Origin: an uncultured Paracoccaceae bacterium
GTDB taxonomy: Bacteria; Pseudomonadota; Alphaproteobacteria; Rhodobacterales; Rhodobacteraceae
DNA length: 64,000 bases
Assembly: GCA_947497985.1 (NCBI GenBank)
Contig: CANMIX010000003.1
Coordinates: 186,001-250,000 of the forward strand
Direction: 5' to 3'
A program made the position numbers and the translations under genes. The first letter of the stretch is position 1, and every line of letters begins with the position of its first letter. Positions 36,778-46,441 of this stretch are shown one piece after another. The notes beneath the pieces are model-generated. The model was given only the letters and a program-made list of their open reading frames with translations. It was not told the DNA's origin and searched no databases.

Positions 36778-38586
36778 ATGACAGCAGCATATGAATATGA
36801 AACCCACGAATACGACGTCGTTGTCGTAGGCGCAGGTGGTGCAGGTCTGCGCGCGACCCTCGGCATGGCCGAGCAAGGTCTGCGTACGGCGTGTATCTCT
36901 AAGGTTTTTCCGACCCGTTCCCACACGGTTGCAGCGCAGGGTGGCATCGCGGCCTCTCTGTCCAACATGGGCCCTGATAACTGGCAGTGGCACATGTATG
37001 ACACCGTCAAAGGCTCTGACTGGCTGGGTGATACGGATGCGATGGAATATCTGGCCCGCGAAGCGCCCAAGGCGGTTTACGAGCTGGAGCATTACGGCGT
37101 GCCCTTCTCGCGGACTGAGGAAGGCAAGATCTACCAGCGTCCCTTTGGTGGTCACACCACCGAATTTGGCGAAGGTCCCCCCGTTCAGCGGACCTGTGCG
37201 GCGGCGGACCGGACCGGTCACGCGATCCTGCACACGCTTTATGGGCAGTCGCTGAAGAACAACGCGGAATTCTACATCGAATATTTCGCAGTTGACCTGA
37301 TCATGTCCGACGATGGTCAGTGTCAGGGTGTTGTCTGCTGGAAGCTCGACGACGGCACCATGCATGTGTTCAACGCCAAGATGGTTGTTCTGGCAACTGG
37401 TGGTTATGGCCGTGCGTATTTCTCTGCGACCTCTGCGCATACCTGCACCGGTGACGGTGGCGGCATGGTGGCCCGTGCGGGTCTGGCGCTGCAGGATATG
37501 GAATTTGTTCAGTTCCACCCAACCGGCATCTACGGTTCGGGTTGTCTGATTACCGAAGGTGCACGCGGCGAGGGTGGTTATCTGACCAACTCCGAAGGTG
37601 AGCGTTTCATGGAACGCTATGCGCCGAACTACAAAGACCTGGCACCGCGTGACTATGTTTCGCGCTCCATGACCATGGAAATCCGCGAAGGTCGTGGTGT
37701 GGGTGAAGGCGGTGATCACATTCACCTGAACCTAAGCCACCTGCCGGCCGAAGCGCTGGCGGAACGTCTGCCGGGTATCTCGGAATCGGCCAAAATCTTT
37801 GCCGGTGTTGATGTGACCAAAGAGCCGATCCCGGTTCTGCCGACGGTTCACTACAACATGGGCGGTATTCCAACCAACTATTGGGGTGAGGTTCTGAACC
37901 CAACGGCGGAAGATCCCAATGCGGTTGTTCCGGGTCTGATGGCTGCTGGTGAAGCGGGCTGTGCCTCTGTTCACGGTGCGAACCGTCTGGGCTCTAACTC
38001 CTTGATCGACTTGGTGGTCTTTGGCCGCGCGGCCTCGATCCGGGCGGGTAAAGTTGTCGGCAAAGATGCGCCGAACCCGGTTCTGAACCAGTCATCCATC
38101 GACAAAGCCTTTGATCGTTTTGACGCGTTGCGCAATGCAAACGGTTCGATGGCAACCGCTGAGCTGCGTCTGGAAATGCAGAAGACTATGCAGTCTGATG
38201 CTGCGGTGTTCCGCACCGACAAGACCCTGAAAGAGGGTGTTGAGAAGATGACCGCAATCGCGGCCAAGATGGATGACCTGAAGGTGACCGACCGCTCGCT
38301 GGTTTGGAACTCTGACCTGATGGAAACTCTGGAGCTCGACAACCTGATGCCTAACGCTTTGGCGACCATCGTCGGCGCGGAAGCGCGTAAAGAGTCCCGT
38401 GGCGCACACGCACATGAGGATTACGCGACACGTGACGATGAGAACTGGCGTATCCACTCGGTGACCCGCGTGGAAGGCAACAAGGTAGACCTGAGCTTCC
38501 GCCCAGTGGTTCTGGATCCGCTGACGAACGAGGACGAAGGCGGCATTTCGCTGGCCAAAATCGCGCCCAAGGCACGGACATTCTAA
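36778..38586 (+). CDS. sdhA: Succinate dehydrogenase flavoprotein subunit
   Basis: A 602-residue FAD subunit that oxidises succinate to fumarate. FAD fingerprint [11 protein letters not shown] near residue 17, covalent-FAD His49 in SHTVAAQGG, substrate loop [16 protein letters not shown], and C-terminal [19 protein letters not shown]. Full length. A strong terminator follows, so sdhB downstream must have its own promoter. Confidence 0.97.
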   Translation: MTAAYEYETHEYDVVVVGAGGAGLRATLGMAEQGLRTACISKVFPTRSHTVAAQGGIAASLSNMGPDNWQWHMYDTVKGSDWLGDTDAMEYLAREAPKAVYELEHYGVPFSRTEEGKIYQRPFGGHTTEFGEGPPVQRTCAAADRTGHAILHTLYGQSLKNNAEFYIEYFAVDLIMSDDGQCQGVVCWKLDDGTMHVFNAKMVVLATGGYGRAYFSATSAHTCTGDGGGMVARAGLALQDMEFVQFHPTGIYGSGCLITEGARGEGGYLTNSEGERFMERYAPNYKDLAPRDYVSRSMTMEIREGRGVGEGGDHIHLNLSHLPAEALAERLPGISESAKIFAGVDVTKEPIPVLPTVHYNMGGIPTNYWGEVLNPTAEDPNAVVPGLMAAGEAGCASVHGANRLGSNSLIDLVVFGRAASIRAGKVVGKDAPNPVLNQSSIDKAFDRFDALRNANGSMATAELRLEMQKTMQSDAAVFRTDKTLKEGVEKMTAIAAKMDDLKVTDRSLVWNSDLMETLELDNLMPNALATIVGAEARKESRGAHAHEDYATRDDENWRIHSVTRVEGNKVDLSFRPVVLDPLTNEDEGGISLAKIAPKARTF

Positions 38587-38589
38587 ACA

Positions 38590-38624
38590 AAATACCCCCT
38601 CAGCCAAAGAGCGGGGGGGTATTT
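38590..38624 (+). terminator. Terminator after sdhA
   Basis: AAATACCCCC (38590-38599) pairs with GGGGGTATTT (38615-38624) around an inner TC/GAGC region, ending in TTTT. It lies directly after the sdhA stop. It separates sdhCDA from the glycan genes and sdhB. Confidence 0.75.
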
Positions 38625-38667
38625 TGCGATTTAAACGAAACATACGGTTCCGTTTGTTCGATACGTC

Positions 38668-39774
38668 TTAAGTGATATTTGTGAGGCCTAAGTGCTCTCT
38701 TAGGCGGGACGCCGCGACATCCGTGCTAAATTCAGCCACAATTCGCGCCCGCGCAGCTTCAGCCATCTGAGCAATTTCGGCTTCGGGTTTTTGGTACAAG
38801 GCAACCAGCGCAGCGGCCATCCCTGGAACATCGTGCTCGTCTACCAAAAAACCGGTCTCTCCCTCGATCACTGCTTCTGGAATGCCGGAGTGGCGGGTGG
38901 ACACAACTGGCACAGCGGATGCCATGGCCTCTAGCACTGAAACGGGTAATCCTTCGCAATCACCGTTTGGGGCACGTACGGAATGTTGCAGGAAGACTTG
39001 GGCGTTTTGCATGAGTGACTGAACGAAATCATGGGGTTGTGAGCCATGGAAGGTAACGTGTTTGTCGAGTCCGTTGGCATCAACGTAGCTTTTGCAACTC
39101 TCTAATAGGTCCCCGTTCCCGACAAAGTCCAAATGCAGATCGGGGACATGGCGCAAGGCCAGTTCCACCGCTTTGATTGTGGACAGCGGTGATTTCTTTT
39201 CAACAAACCGCCCCACGGCCAAAAGACGTTTCGACTGTCTACGACTAGGGAGGAATTCACCAGGGTCGACGCCGCAGGCACAAACAATGATTTTGTCGCG
39301 GGGGCATCCTAATTCGACGAGGCACTCTGCAATGAACTGCGATGGCGCAATAAAGCCGTCGGCGCGCTCGAACATGTGCCGATACTTTTTTCCCTGTGAA
39401 CTATTGATGTCCTTTGTCGCGTCATAGCCATGGAAGTGGACAAAAACCCTACGATCCCGCTTTGCCAAAGGAGTAATGTATTCAGCTCCAACAGTGCCAT
39501 ATTCGACGAGAACGGTGTCGATGTCTTCACGGGTTAGAAAACGATGAATGCGTCGATTGACCTTGGACTTCGAAAGAAAGAGACGTAAGCCTTTCTTTTT
39601 TTTGGAAATTTGCGTCCACAGAGCGGGGAATGTCGAGAAGTTTTCGGAGCTTTTCTGCTCTGTTGCGATCAAGACGGTATGACCTGGTGCCAAATCATGC
39701 GCGTGTCGGCGGATAAATGTCTCTGACGGCCGGTCAAAGGATTTTGCGACAACGGCTAAGCGATTGGATGGCAT
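38668..39774 (-). CDS. GT4-family glycosyltransferase
   Basis: A 368-residue GT-B glycosyltransferase. The acceptor-side N-terminal domain has SETFIRRHAHDLAPGH. The donor-side C-terminal domain has the family motif EGLPVSVLEAMASAVPVVST, with the E-x7-E pair, and GETGFLVDEHD. It probably adds a sugar to a cell-surface polysaccharide; donor and acceptor are unknown. The frame is open to 39810, but ATG at 39774 (MPSNRLAVVAKSF) gives a natural N-terminus. It is divergent from the pyruvyl transferase gene. The region looks more AT-rich than the sdh genes on either side. Confidence 0.82.
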   Translation of the reverse strand: MPSNRLAVVAKSFDRPSETFIRRHAHDLAPGHTVLIATEQKSSENFSTFPALWTQISKKKKGLRLFLSKSKVNRRIHRFLTREDIDTVLVEYGTVGAEYITPLAKRDRRVFVHFHGYDATKDINSSQGKKYRHMFERADGFIAPSQFIAECLVELGCPRDKIIVCACGVDPGEFLPSRRQSKRLLAVGRFVEKKSPLSTIKAVELALRHVPDLHLDFVGNGDLLESCKSYVDANGLDKHVTFHGSQPHDFVQSLMQNAQVFLQHSVRAPNGDCEGLPVSVLEAMASAVPVVSTRHSGIPEAVIEGETGFLVDEHDVPGMAAALVALYQKPEAEIAQMAEAARARIVAEFSTDVAASRLREHLGLTNIT

Positions 39775-39849
39775 TGAAAACCTACCTGAGTTATTGAGAC
39801 ATGCCAACATAGCGACCGAGATAAGAGATAACTAGAGAGGAACCGGGCA

Positions 39850-40893
39850 ATGGGAAAGCTTCTGCGACAAATTTTCGGTGGAAAGGCTACCCGAAAACAG
39901 CCCCCGAGGTTCAGCAATGCAGTGCTGGCTGAGACCGACGTGCGCCATGTCCATCTTTTGGACACTGGTGTTGGCTCCGACAATGTCGGTGATGAAATCA
40001 TTATGGAGAAATGCCGTTTAATTCTAGAGCCTTATATGCAGGACTCTTATGTAACCTCATCCAGCAGCCATGATGGTTTGGGGCCGTGGAGCCGAAGTCT
40101 GATTGAAACAGCGGATCTTGTTATTTTGTTGGGGACAAACGCGCTTGCGCCGTTTGATCAGCGAACGCGGCAGCATGTTTGGACAATCCGAGATGAGGAT
40201 CTTGAACTGCTGTCCGGGAAGGTCGTGCTTTTCGGCGTCGGCGCCAACCGCTATTTTGACGAAATTGACGCTGCGCAAAAAGCTTTGTTGCACCAGATCC
40301 TAGCGACGGATTTTACCCATTCCGTGCGCGACAATTTGGGAGCGGAAATTGTCCGTGCTTGTGGACACAAAGCCATAAACACGTCATGTCCGACGCTTTG
40401 GGGTTTTGCGGATGTACGGCAGGACTTGCCGAAAGAACGCGCGGCTACGGTATGCTTCACATTAACTGCGCACAAAGCGACGGAGGATGATGTCGAGATG
40501 GTCGAAATCTTGCGCGCCGTATATGAGCGTGTCGCATTCTGGCCACAGCAACCCAGAGATTTAGCTTACTTGCGCAGCATGCCAAACGGTAGCGACGGGA
40601 TTGAAATTCTTGCACCTAATTTGTCCGCCTATGATACGTTTTTGACATCCGAGCGCCCGGATGTCGTTGGCACTCGGCTTCATGGGTCTATTAGAGGATT
40701 GCATAACAACTGCCGTGCGTTGGCCGTCGCGATTGACAATCGTGCGGATCAGATTGGGAGCGAAACCGGGCTTCCAACACTGAAGCGCGAATGGGTCAAA
40801 ACTGACTTGGAGCGTGTTGTGAAATCAGACTTCGCGGCGTTACCCAATGTACCTAAAGACGCGATTCGTACCTTCCTGATGCAGTTTGAATAA
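39850..40893 (+). CDS. Polysaccharide pyruvyl transferase family protein
   Basis: A 347-residue protein of the PS_pyruv_trans family. Visible: LLDTGVGSDNVGDEIIM near the N-terminus, GVGANRYFD in the middle, and VGTRLHGSIRGL near residue 278, the family's conserved RLHG block. Members transfer pyruvyl (or similar) groups to sugars of exported polysaccharides. It starts 75 bases from the divergent glycosyltransferase. It lies between sdhA and sdhB, which are adjacent in most bacteria. Confidence 0.8.
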   Translation: MGKLLRQIFGGKATRKQPPRFSNAVLAETDVRHVHLLDTGVGSDNVGDEIIMEKCRLILEPYMQDSYVTSSSSHDGLGPWSRSLIETADLVILLGTNALAPFDQRTRQHVWTIRDEDLELLSGKVVLFGVGANRYFDEIDAAQKALLHQILATDFTHSVRDNLGAEIVRACGHKAINTSCPTLWGFADVRQDLPKERAATVCFTLTAHKATEDDVEMVEILRAVYERVAFWPQQPRDLAYLRSMPNGSDGIEILAPNLSAYDTFLTSERPDVVGTRLHGSIRGLHNNCRALAVAIDNRADQIGSETGLPTLKREWVKTDLERVVKSDFAALPNVPKDAIRTFLMQFE

Positions 40894-40895
40894 AA

Positions 40896-40907
40896 TTGTG
40901 ATCACAA
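40896..40907. promoter_or_regulatory. TTGTGATCACAA operator candidate upstream of sdhB
   Basis: A perfect 12-base palindrome, the longest of the set, four bases after the pyruvyl transferase stop. Its GTGATCAC core (40898-40905) lies 136-143 bases upstream of the sdhB start, the same distance as the outer member of the sdhC and sucC pairs. The inner position holds no match. Confidence 0.6.
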
Positions 40908-41040
40908 AAGGGGAAAACAGGTATTTTTACACTTTTTTGCCCGCTAACATCATGGCTTGAGGCTTTGATAACGGCTCCTAATGCAGTATTCACAGGAATG
41001 AAGCAGAGCCCAATATTCAGGAAGCCTAGAGGATACCCAG

Positions 41041-41820
41041 ATGGTTGAATTTGCACTACCTAAAAATTCCCGTATGACCACGGGTAAAACGTGGCCAAAA
41101 CCGGAAGGTGCCACCAATGTTCGGAAATTCCAGATCTACCGCTGGAACCCGGATGATGGCAAAAACCCAAGCTTGGACACATATTTCCTGGATATGGACA
41201 AATGTGGCCCGATGATCTTGGACGCGCTGATCAAGATCAAAAACGAGATTGATCCGACCCTGACCTTCCGCCGCTCTTGCCGCGAAGGGATCTGTGGCTC
41301 CTGTGCGATGAACATCGACGGCATCAATACTCTGGCCTGTATTTACGGTCTGGATGAGATTGAGGGTGACGTGAAGATCTATCCGCTGCCGCATATGTCG
41401 GTGGTCAAGGATTTGATCCCGGATCTGACACACTTCTACGCCCAGCACGCGTCGATCATGCCGTGGCTGGAAACCAAGACCAACCGTCCCGCGAAAGAGT
41501 GGAAGCAGTCCATTGAGGACCGCAAAAAGCTTGATGGTCTGTATGAATGTGTGATGTGCGCCAGCTGCTCGACCTCTTGCCCGAGCTACTGGTGGAACAG
41601 CGATCGCTACCTCGGCCCAGCGGCGCTGCTGCATGCCTATCGCTGGATTATTGACAGCCGTGATGAAGCAACCGGTGAACGTCTGGACGAGTTGGAAGAT
41701 CCGTTCAAACTCTACCGCTGCCACACTATCATGAACTGTGCGAAAACCTGCCCGAAGGGTCTGAACCCGGCCAAGGCGATCGCCAACATCAAACAGATGA
41801 TGGTGGAGCGTGGGGTCTAA
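41041..41820 (+). CDS. sdhB: Succinate dehydrogenase iron-sulfur subunit
   Basis: A 259-residue electron-transfer subunit. The [2Fe-2S] cysteines are Cys80, Cys85 and Cys88 ([10 protein letters not shown]) plus Cys100. The [4Fe-4S]/[3Fe-4S] motifs are [12 protein letters not shown] and [12 protein letters not shown]. The product is standard, but the gene is separated from sdhCDA by 2.4 kb and two unrelated genes. It is therefore expected to be transcribed from its own promoter in the 147-base upstream gap. Confidence 0.97.
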   Translation: MVEFALPKNSRMTTGKTWPKPEGATNVRKFQIYRWNPDDGKNPSLDTYFLDMDKCGPMILDALIKIKNEIDPTLTFRRSCREGICGSCAMNIDGINTLACIYGLDEIEGDVKIYPLPHMSVVKDLIPDLTHFYAQHASIMPWLETKTNRPAKEWKQSIEDRKKLDGLYECVMCASCSTSCPSYWWNSDRYLGPAALLHAYRWIIDSRDEATGERLDELEDPFKLYRCHTIMNCAKTCPKGLNPAKAIANIKQMMVERGV

Positions 41821-41842
41821 AGACCGTCACCACTGCTAATTC

Positions 41843-41879
41843 AAAAGCCCCCGTTCCCAAAGGTGGAGCGGGGTCTTTT
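41843..41879 (+). terminator. Terminator after sdhB
   Basis: AAAAG-C-CCCCG (41843-41853) pairs with CGGGG-T-CTTTT (41869-41879) with one internal mismatch, ending in a T-run. It lies about 25 bases after the sdhB stop. Confidence 0.7.
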
Positions 41880-41963
41880 CTTTGTAAATTCACGGTTTTC
41901 CACACTCAGCCTTGGCCGCAAAATTTGTTATACTTAACCTGCACACAAGTCAGGAGTAACGCC

Positions 41964-43394
41964 ATGTTGCGGTCGATGGGACGCCGGTTTTTGATTGTCG
42001 GTTTATTGGTGGTGCTGATGTTCGTACCGCTGTTTTTCGCCGCTGAGATCGTGCAGGGGCGCAAGTCTTTTTCGACAACGACCATTGAAACCGTAGGTCG
42101 GGAATGGGGCGGGGCGCAGATTCTGTCAGGGCCGCAGCTGGTGATCCCGGTGGAGCGTACTGTGACCAAATACAGCAGTCGTCCCAAGGTGCACGCCACA
42201 ACCGGCGTGGTGCTGTTGGGTGAAGATGGCGCGCCCTTGACGGAACGTTTCGCCGAGGAAGTGACCGAATTGGCGGCGCCGGTGTTTCTCTATCCTGAGC
42301 AGTTTGACGTTGACCTGACCACCAGCGCGCAGATCCGCAAACGGGGAATTTTCGAGGTGCCGGTCTATCAAGCGCAGTCAAAATTCGCCTTTGATTTCAA
42401 GCCAGACGATGCGGAGCGCGAGATTGGCGAGACGGAGGTGCTCTTGTGGGAGAAAGCCACGCTTCGGATGTCTGTGTCATCGAACAGGGCCTTGCGTGGG
42501 ACCGCGCTTTTACGCAGCGGTGCTGCGGCATTTACACTGGAGCCGTTTGACCGGGGCAATGGGATCGAGGCCGCGGTGGGTGATCCGCGCGGCTTGCCCG
42601 CATTCGGATTGGAACTGGACTTTAACGGGGCGCAGTATCTGCATATTGCACCCGTCGGACGTAACAGCAGCGTTCGAATTGCCAGCGACTGGCCGCATCC
42701 TTCCTTTGATGGGGCGTTTCTACCGGACGCGCGCGCGGTGACGGACAGTGGGTTTGAGGCCGAGTGGCGCATTCCCCATCTGGCACGATCCCTACCACAG
42801 GCCAGCCGTGATGACCCTGATTTTTCCGCGCGGTCAGAGTTTGCCTTTGGGGTGACGTATCTGCGGCCCAATGATTTCTACCAAAAGGCCTATCGCGCGG
42901 CGCGCTATGGTATCTTGTTCATATCGCTTACCTTTTTGACGATCCTGTTGGTGGAAAAGGGGCGCGAGAAACCGGTGCATCCGGTGCAATATCTGCTGGT
43001 CGGCTTGGCGCAGTCGTTGTTTGTTTTGTTGATGGTCGCCTATGCGGAGCTGATCGGATTTGCGCTGGCATATGCGGTGTCCGCGGGGGCGGTTGTGGTC
43101 TTGTTGACCGCTTATGGCTGGATCGGGCTGAAGCTCGGGGCACGGACGCTTGTTCTGGGCGCGGTTCTGGTGGTGATTTATGCGGTGCTCTACCTGATCC
43201 TGCATTCGGCGGATTATGCGTTGATGGCGGGCTCGACATTGGCCTTCCTGGCGCTGGCGCTGACCATGTTTGCCACCCGCAACGAGGATTGGTTTGGGCC
43301 GGAACGGCCAGAGAAGCCAGGCAAAAAGAAATCGGGGAAGAGTGTTTTGCCGTGGGGCGACGCGGTTGAAGCAGAGGCAAACCCGTCTGAGTAG
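41964..43394 (+). CDS. creD: Inner membrane protein CreD-like
   Basis: A 476-residue protein with an N-terminal membrane segment (FLIVGLLVVLMFVPLFFAAE), a large soluble periplasmic domain, and five to six membrane segments in the last third (about 320-450). This matches CreD (cell envelope integrity, IM protein). CreD is linked to envelope stress and, in some species, to colicin or beta-lactam response; no CreBC-like genes are visible here. ATG at 41964 with CAGGAG upstream; a longer frame from 41925 lacks a ribosome site. Confidence 0.85.
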   Translation: MLRSMGRRFLIVGLLVVLMFVPLFFAAEIVQGRKSFSTTTIETVGREWGGAQILSGPQLVIPVERTVTKYSSRPKVHATTGVVLLGEDGAPLTERFAEEVTELAAPVFLYPEQFDVDLTTSAQIRKRGIFEVPVYQAQSKFAFDFKPDDAEREIGETEVLLWEKATLRMSVSSNRALRGTALLRSGAAAFTLEPFDRGNGIEAAVGDPRGLPAFGLELDFNGAQYLHIAPVGRNSSVRIASDWPHPSFDGAFLPDARAVTDSGFEAEWRIPHLARSLPQASRDDPDFSARSEFAFGVTYLRPNDFYQKAYRAARYGILFISLTFLTILLVEKGREKPVHPVQYLLVGLAQSLFVLLMVAYAELIGFALAYAVSAGAVVVLLTAYGWIGLKLGARTLVLGAVLVVIYAVLYLILHSADYALMAGSTLAFLALALTMFATRNEDWFGPERPEKPGKKKSGKSVLPWGDAVEAEANPSE

Positions 43395-43406
43395 GGCACG
43401 CGTTTT

Positions 43407-43435
43407 GCCCCGCCCGGATGTCTTCCGGGTGGGGC
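43407..43435 (+). terminator. Terminator-like hairpin after creD
   Basis: GCCCCGCCCGG (43407-43417) pairs with CCGGGTGGGGC (43425-43435), allowing a G-U pair, around seven bases. A T-run comes about 15 bases later rather than directly after. Confidence 0.5.
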
Positions 43436-43521
43436 CCGCCGGGTGATGCATTTTTAACTACGGCTGCGGACTATGTCAGGGCAGGGTTAATCGCCTGTAG
43501 CATGGACGTGCGCGCAACGGG

Positions 43522-43893
43522 CTAGCTGCGGGCGTCATAGGTGGCTCGGTTTTCTTCCACGTCGGGCCAGCGGTTTGAGGCCCAGCCCATCAGACCCTTT
43601 TGCAGATCGGCGAGCTCTTGCCCCAAGGGGGTGAGCGTATAGGTCACAGCCACCGGCGGGCCGGGGTCGACATCGCGGGTGAGATAGCCGTCACGTTCCA
43701 GATTGCGCAGGTTTTCCGTCAGCACCCGCTGGGTCACATCGCCAATGGCGCGGCGCAGCGCGTTAAAGCGTAAAGGCCCCTGCGCGAGTTCATAGAGGAT
43801 CAGCATATGCCATTTGCCAAGGGCGCGGGCGAGCACGTTGCGCACCGGGCAGTCATCGCTGTTTTTCGGGGCGGTGTCGGTATCCTTGGCCAT
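43522..43893 (-). CDS. HxlR-family transcriptional regulator
   Basis: A 123-residue winged-helix regulator. The HxlR signature is visible: CPVRNVLARALGKWHMLILYEL, then RFNALRRAIGDVTQRVLTENLRNLERDGYLTR. The Cys in DDCPVR is a likely sensing residue of this family. The start at 43893 (MAKDTD) has AAGGAG upstream. It is divergent from the double SnoaL-type gene, 93 bases away, and most likely controls it. Confidence 0.88.
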   Translation of the reverse strand: MAKDTDTAPKNSDDCPVRNVLARALGKWHMLILYELAQGPLRFNALRRAIGDVTQRVLTENLRNLERDGYLTRDVDPGPPVAVTYTLTPLGQELADLQKGLMGWASNRWPDVEENRATYDARS

Positions 43894-43986
43894 ACCTAGT
43901 CTCCTTAAGGTGCGTAATTGACGCTTGGTGCGGATTTGATACCACATGTTGCATCACGTGACCACAAGCAGGATAGGAGCAAGGAA

Positions 43987-44772
43987 ATGGCTGTGAAGGA
44001 CATCGTATTGGCGACAGTGACGGCGCTGTTTGGAGACTATGACGTGGAGGCGGCGCGCCAGTTGTTGGCGCCGGACTACCTCCAGCACAATCCGGCGGTG
44101 CCGACGGGGGCAGAGGCGATCCTTGGCTTTGTGCCCGCGCTTCAGGAGATGGGTCTGCGCGGAGACGTGCACCGGGTGATTGCCGAGGGCGATCTGGTGG
44201 TGCTGCATGCGACCTATGAAAACGCGCAGGCTTTTGGGGCAGAGACTTTGGTGGCCTTTGACGTGTTCCGGGTGGCGGACGGCAAGGTTGCAGAACATTG
44301 GGACAATCTGCAGCCGCTGGTGCCGCAGGATCAGACCGCATCGGGGCGCTCGATGGTGGATGGGCCGGTGGAGATTGTTGATCTGGACAAGACGGCTGAG
44401 AACAAGGCACTGGTTGAAGGCTTTGTGGATGCGGTTTTGCTGGGCAAGGCACCCGAGACGATCACCGATTACATCTCAACCGAGACCTATCATCAGCATA
44501 ACCCCTATGTGGGCGATGGGCTGGATGGGCTGGATGGGCTGGGCGCGGCTTTTGCGGCATTCGCCGAACAGGGGCTCGCGGTGAAATATGATGAGGTGCA
44601 TATGGTTGTGGCTGAGGGGAATTTTGTATTCACCGCGGCTGAAGGCTGGCTGGGCACGCAGCCGACCGCGTTTTTTGATCTGTTCCGGGTTGAAGGCGGC
44701 AAGATCGTGGAACATTGGGATGTGGTGTCCGAGATTCCGGCGGAGTTTGCCCATGAGAATGGCAAGTTTTGA
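43987..44772 (+). CDS. Two-domain SnoaL/NTF2-like protein
   Basis: A 261-residue protein built from two homologous halves of about 115 residues (1-115 and about 133-258). Each half has a D/E-x-Y-x-QHNP motif (YLQHNPAVP and YHQHNPYVG) and ends DLFR/DVFR...GGKIVEHWD or DGKVAEHWD. This is the SnoaL-like NTF2 fold, used by small hydrolases, cyclases and uncharacterised enzymes. The QHNP and EHWD residues line the pocket in the family and are kept in both halves. ATG at 43987 with AAGGAAA. The adjacent HxlR regulator suggests inducible control. Confidence 0.78.
   Translation: MAVKDIVLATVTALFGDYDVEAARQLLAPDYLQHNPAVPTGAEAILGFVPALQEMGLRGDVHRVIAEGDLVVLHATYENAQAFGAETLVAFDVFRVADGKVAEHWDNLQPLVPQDQTASGRSMVDGPVEIVDLDKTAENKALVEGFVDAVLLGKAPETITDYISTETYHQHNPYVGDGLDGLDGLGAAFAAFAEQGLAVKYDEVHMVVAEGNFVFTAAEGWLGTQPTAFFDLFRVEGGKIVEHWDVVSEIPAEFAHENGKF
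44518..44542. repeat. Short tandem repeat inside the SnoaL gene
   Basis: GGGCTGGAT twice plus GGGCTGG, encoding GLDGLDGLG in the loop after the second QHNP motif. The third-domain copy lacks it, so it is probably a local slippage expansion. Confidence 0.7.
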
Positions 44773-44961
44773 TCGCCTGATCTAATCCGAACTGAAATCT
44801 ATCTGCGCTGGCCCGGTCTCCTTTGATCCGGGCCGGTTTCACGTTTTGGGACAGAAGCTTGCGGGCGGGCGGTTGTAGGTGGGCGGCGGCGTTCTTATTT
44901 CGGCGCTAATGCTTACGCGGGGGCGCTCCCTGTGTGGCCAACCACAACGAGGGGATTTGGG

Positions 44962-46029
44962 ATGAAATACCGCAAGCTTGGCACCAGCGATTTGAACGTC
45001 TCGCGCATCTGTCTGGGGACGATGACCTGGGGGCAGCAGAACACCTATGAGGAAGCGGCGGCCCAGATGGAGTTGGCACTGGATCATGGCGTCAATTTCT
45101 GGGACACGGCCGAGGTGTATCCCGTGCCGATCTCCAACGATGTGGCGGGTGGCACCGAAGACATCATCGGCCGCTGGTTTGAGGCCACGGGCCGACGCAA
45201 TGAAGTAATCCTTGCGACCAAGATGGTGGGGCCTGCGCCCTTGTTACGGGGGCGGGGCCTTGTGCCTGCGGATGTGGAAGAGGCAGTTGATGGCTCTCTG
45301 CGGCGGCTGCGCACAGATGTGATTGATCTCTACCAGCTGCATTGGCCCCAGCGGCAAATGAATGGGTTTGCGCAGCGCGATTTCCAGCCGGATCTGCATA
45401 CCTCCTTTGCGGGGGAAGATCTGGAAGGCATGTTGGAAGCGCTCGCCCGGATGGTGGAGAAGGGCAAAATCCGCGAGATTGGCGTGTCGAACGAGACCCC
45501 CTGGGGGATCATGAAATACCTGCGTCTGGCCGAAGAAAAGGGCCTGCCGCGCATTCAAGCCAGCCAGAACCCATACAGCCTGTTGCAGCGGAACTGGGAT
45601 GTTTCAACCGCCGAAGTTGCCATGCATGAACGTGTGGACCTGCTGGCCTATTCCCCACTGGGGGGCGGGGTGTTGACTGGTAAATATCTGGATGGACAAC
45701 AGCCCGAGGGCGCGCGTTTCTCGGAAGCCTGGGGCGCTGGTGTGATGACCAAACATTACGAGAACCGCGACAGTGATATCGTGCGCAAATATGCGGAGTT
45801 GGCGCAGGATCATGGGATGAGCCCCACCCAGCTGGCCATCGCCTTTGTGAATTCGCGGGCCTATCTGGGATCCAACATCATCGGGGCGACAACCATTGCC
45901 CAGCTTGAGGAATGTCTGTCGGCGGAAGAGATCACCCTGAGCGCGGATGTGTTGGACGCCATCGAAGAGCTGCATGACGCCTATCCAAGTCCATCCTTGG
46001 GGCGCAAAGGTATGCGTGACGCGGGCTGA
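44962..46029 (+). CDS. Aldo/keto reductase, Tas-like
   Basis: A 355-residue NADP(H)-dependent TIM-barrel oxidoreductase. The catalytic tetrad is visible: Asp and Tyr in NFWDTAEVYP, Lys in LATKMVG, and His in YQLHWPQR. The layout and length match the Tas group of aldo/keto reductases; the natural substrate is unknown. ATG at 44962 with GAGGGG upstream. An open frame reaching back to 44932 has no better ribosome site. Confidence 0.85.
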   Translation: MKYRKLGTSDLNVSRICLGTMTWGQQNTYEEAAAQMELALDHGVNFWDTAEVYPVPISNDVAGGTEDIIGRWFEATGRRNEVILATKMVGPAPLLRGRGLVPADVEEAVDGSLRRLRTDVIDLYQLHWPQRQMNGFAQRDFQPDLHTSFAGEDLEGMLEALARMVEKGKIREIGVSNETPWGIMKYLRLAEEKGLPRIQASQNPYSLLQRNWDVSTAEVAMHERVDLLAYSPLGGGVLTGKYLDGQQPEGARFSEAWGAGVMTKHYENRDSDIVRKYAELAQDHGMSPTQLAIAFVNSRAYLGSNIIGATTIAQLEECLSAEEITLSADVLDAIEELHDAYPSPSLGRKGMRDAG

Positions 46030-46199
46030 TCGGTTCGGGGAAACTACGGTCAGGCGCTGGGCAACTGGCGTCTGACTCACCGATCATGCTGCAATGCAGA
46101 GTGTGCATATCGAGACTGCAAAAACGTCTGATGTAACAGCTTCGTAAACCCCCTTTATTTGAAGGCATCACCAGATGAGTCCTTTGAAGGGAAATCGAC

Positions 46200-46355
46200 A
46201 TGACTGACGTTGTTCAAATCGCCGAGAAGACCGATGCGCAAGCTGCGCTGGACATGCTGACCGAGGCGTGGAGCTATTACATGCCCGAAGCCGTGCCGGT
46301 CAAAGACGTCGCTGAGACAGAAGGTTATGTCGACTACTATGCAGACGCGGCCTAA
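46200..46355 (+). CDS. Small unrecognised protein, 51 aa
   Basis: ATG at 46200 with GAAGGGA at normal distance opens a 51-residue acidic protein: an amphipathic N-terminal helix (MTDVVQIAEKTDAQAALDML), then a Tyr-rich part (AWSYYMPE, GYVDYYADAA). No cysteine or membrane segment. It is too short for most automatic gene finders. I think it is real from the ribosome site and the clean stop-to-start spacing, but do not recognise a family. Confidence 0.55.
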   Translation: MTDVVQIAEKTDAQAALDMLTEAWSYYMPEAVPVKDVAETEGYVDYYADAA

Positions 46356-46441
46356 GGCGGCGTATCGGGCGCAGTGATCCATCAAAGGTAAAGGAACGCC
46401 CTCCCATTGATGGAGGGCTTGGCCTTGGTGTAAGGGGCAGT

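Noticed and set aside
36367-37725. Open frame of 452 codons opposite sdhA on the minus strand
   Set aside because: A shadow of sdhA; no start signal and no recognisable domain.
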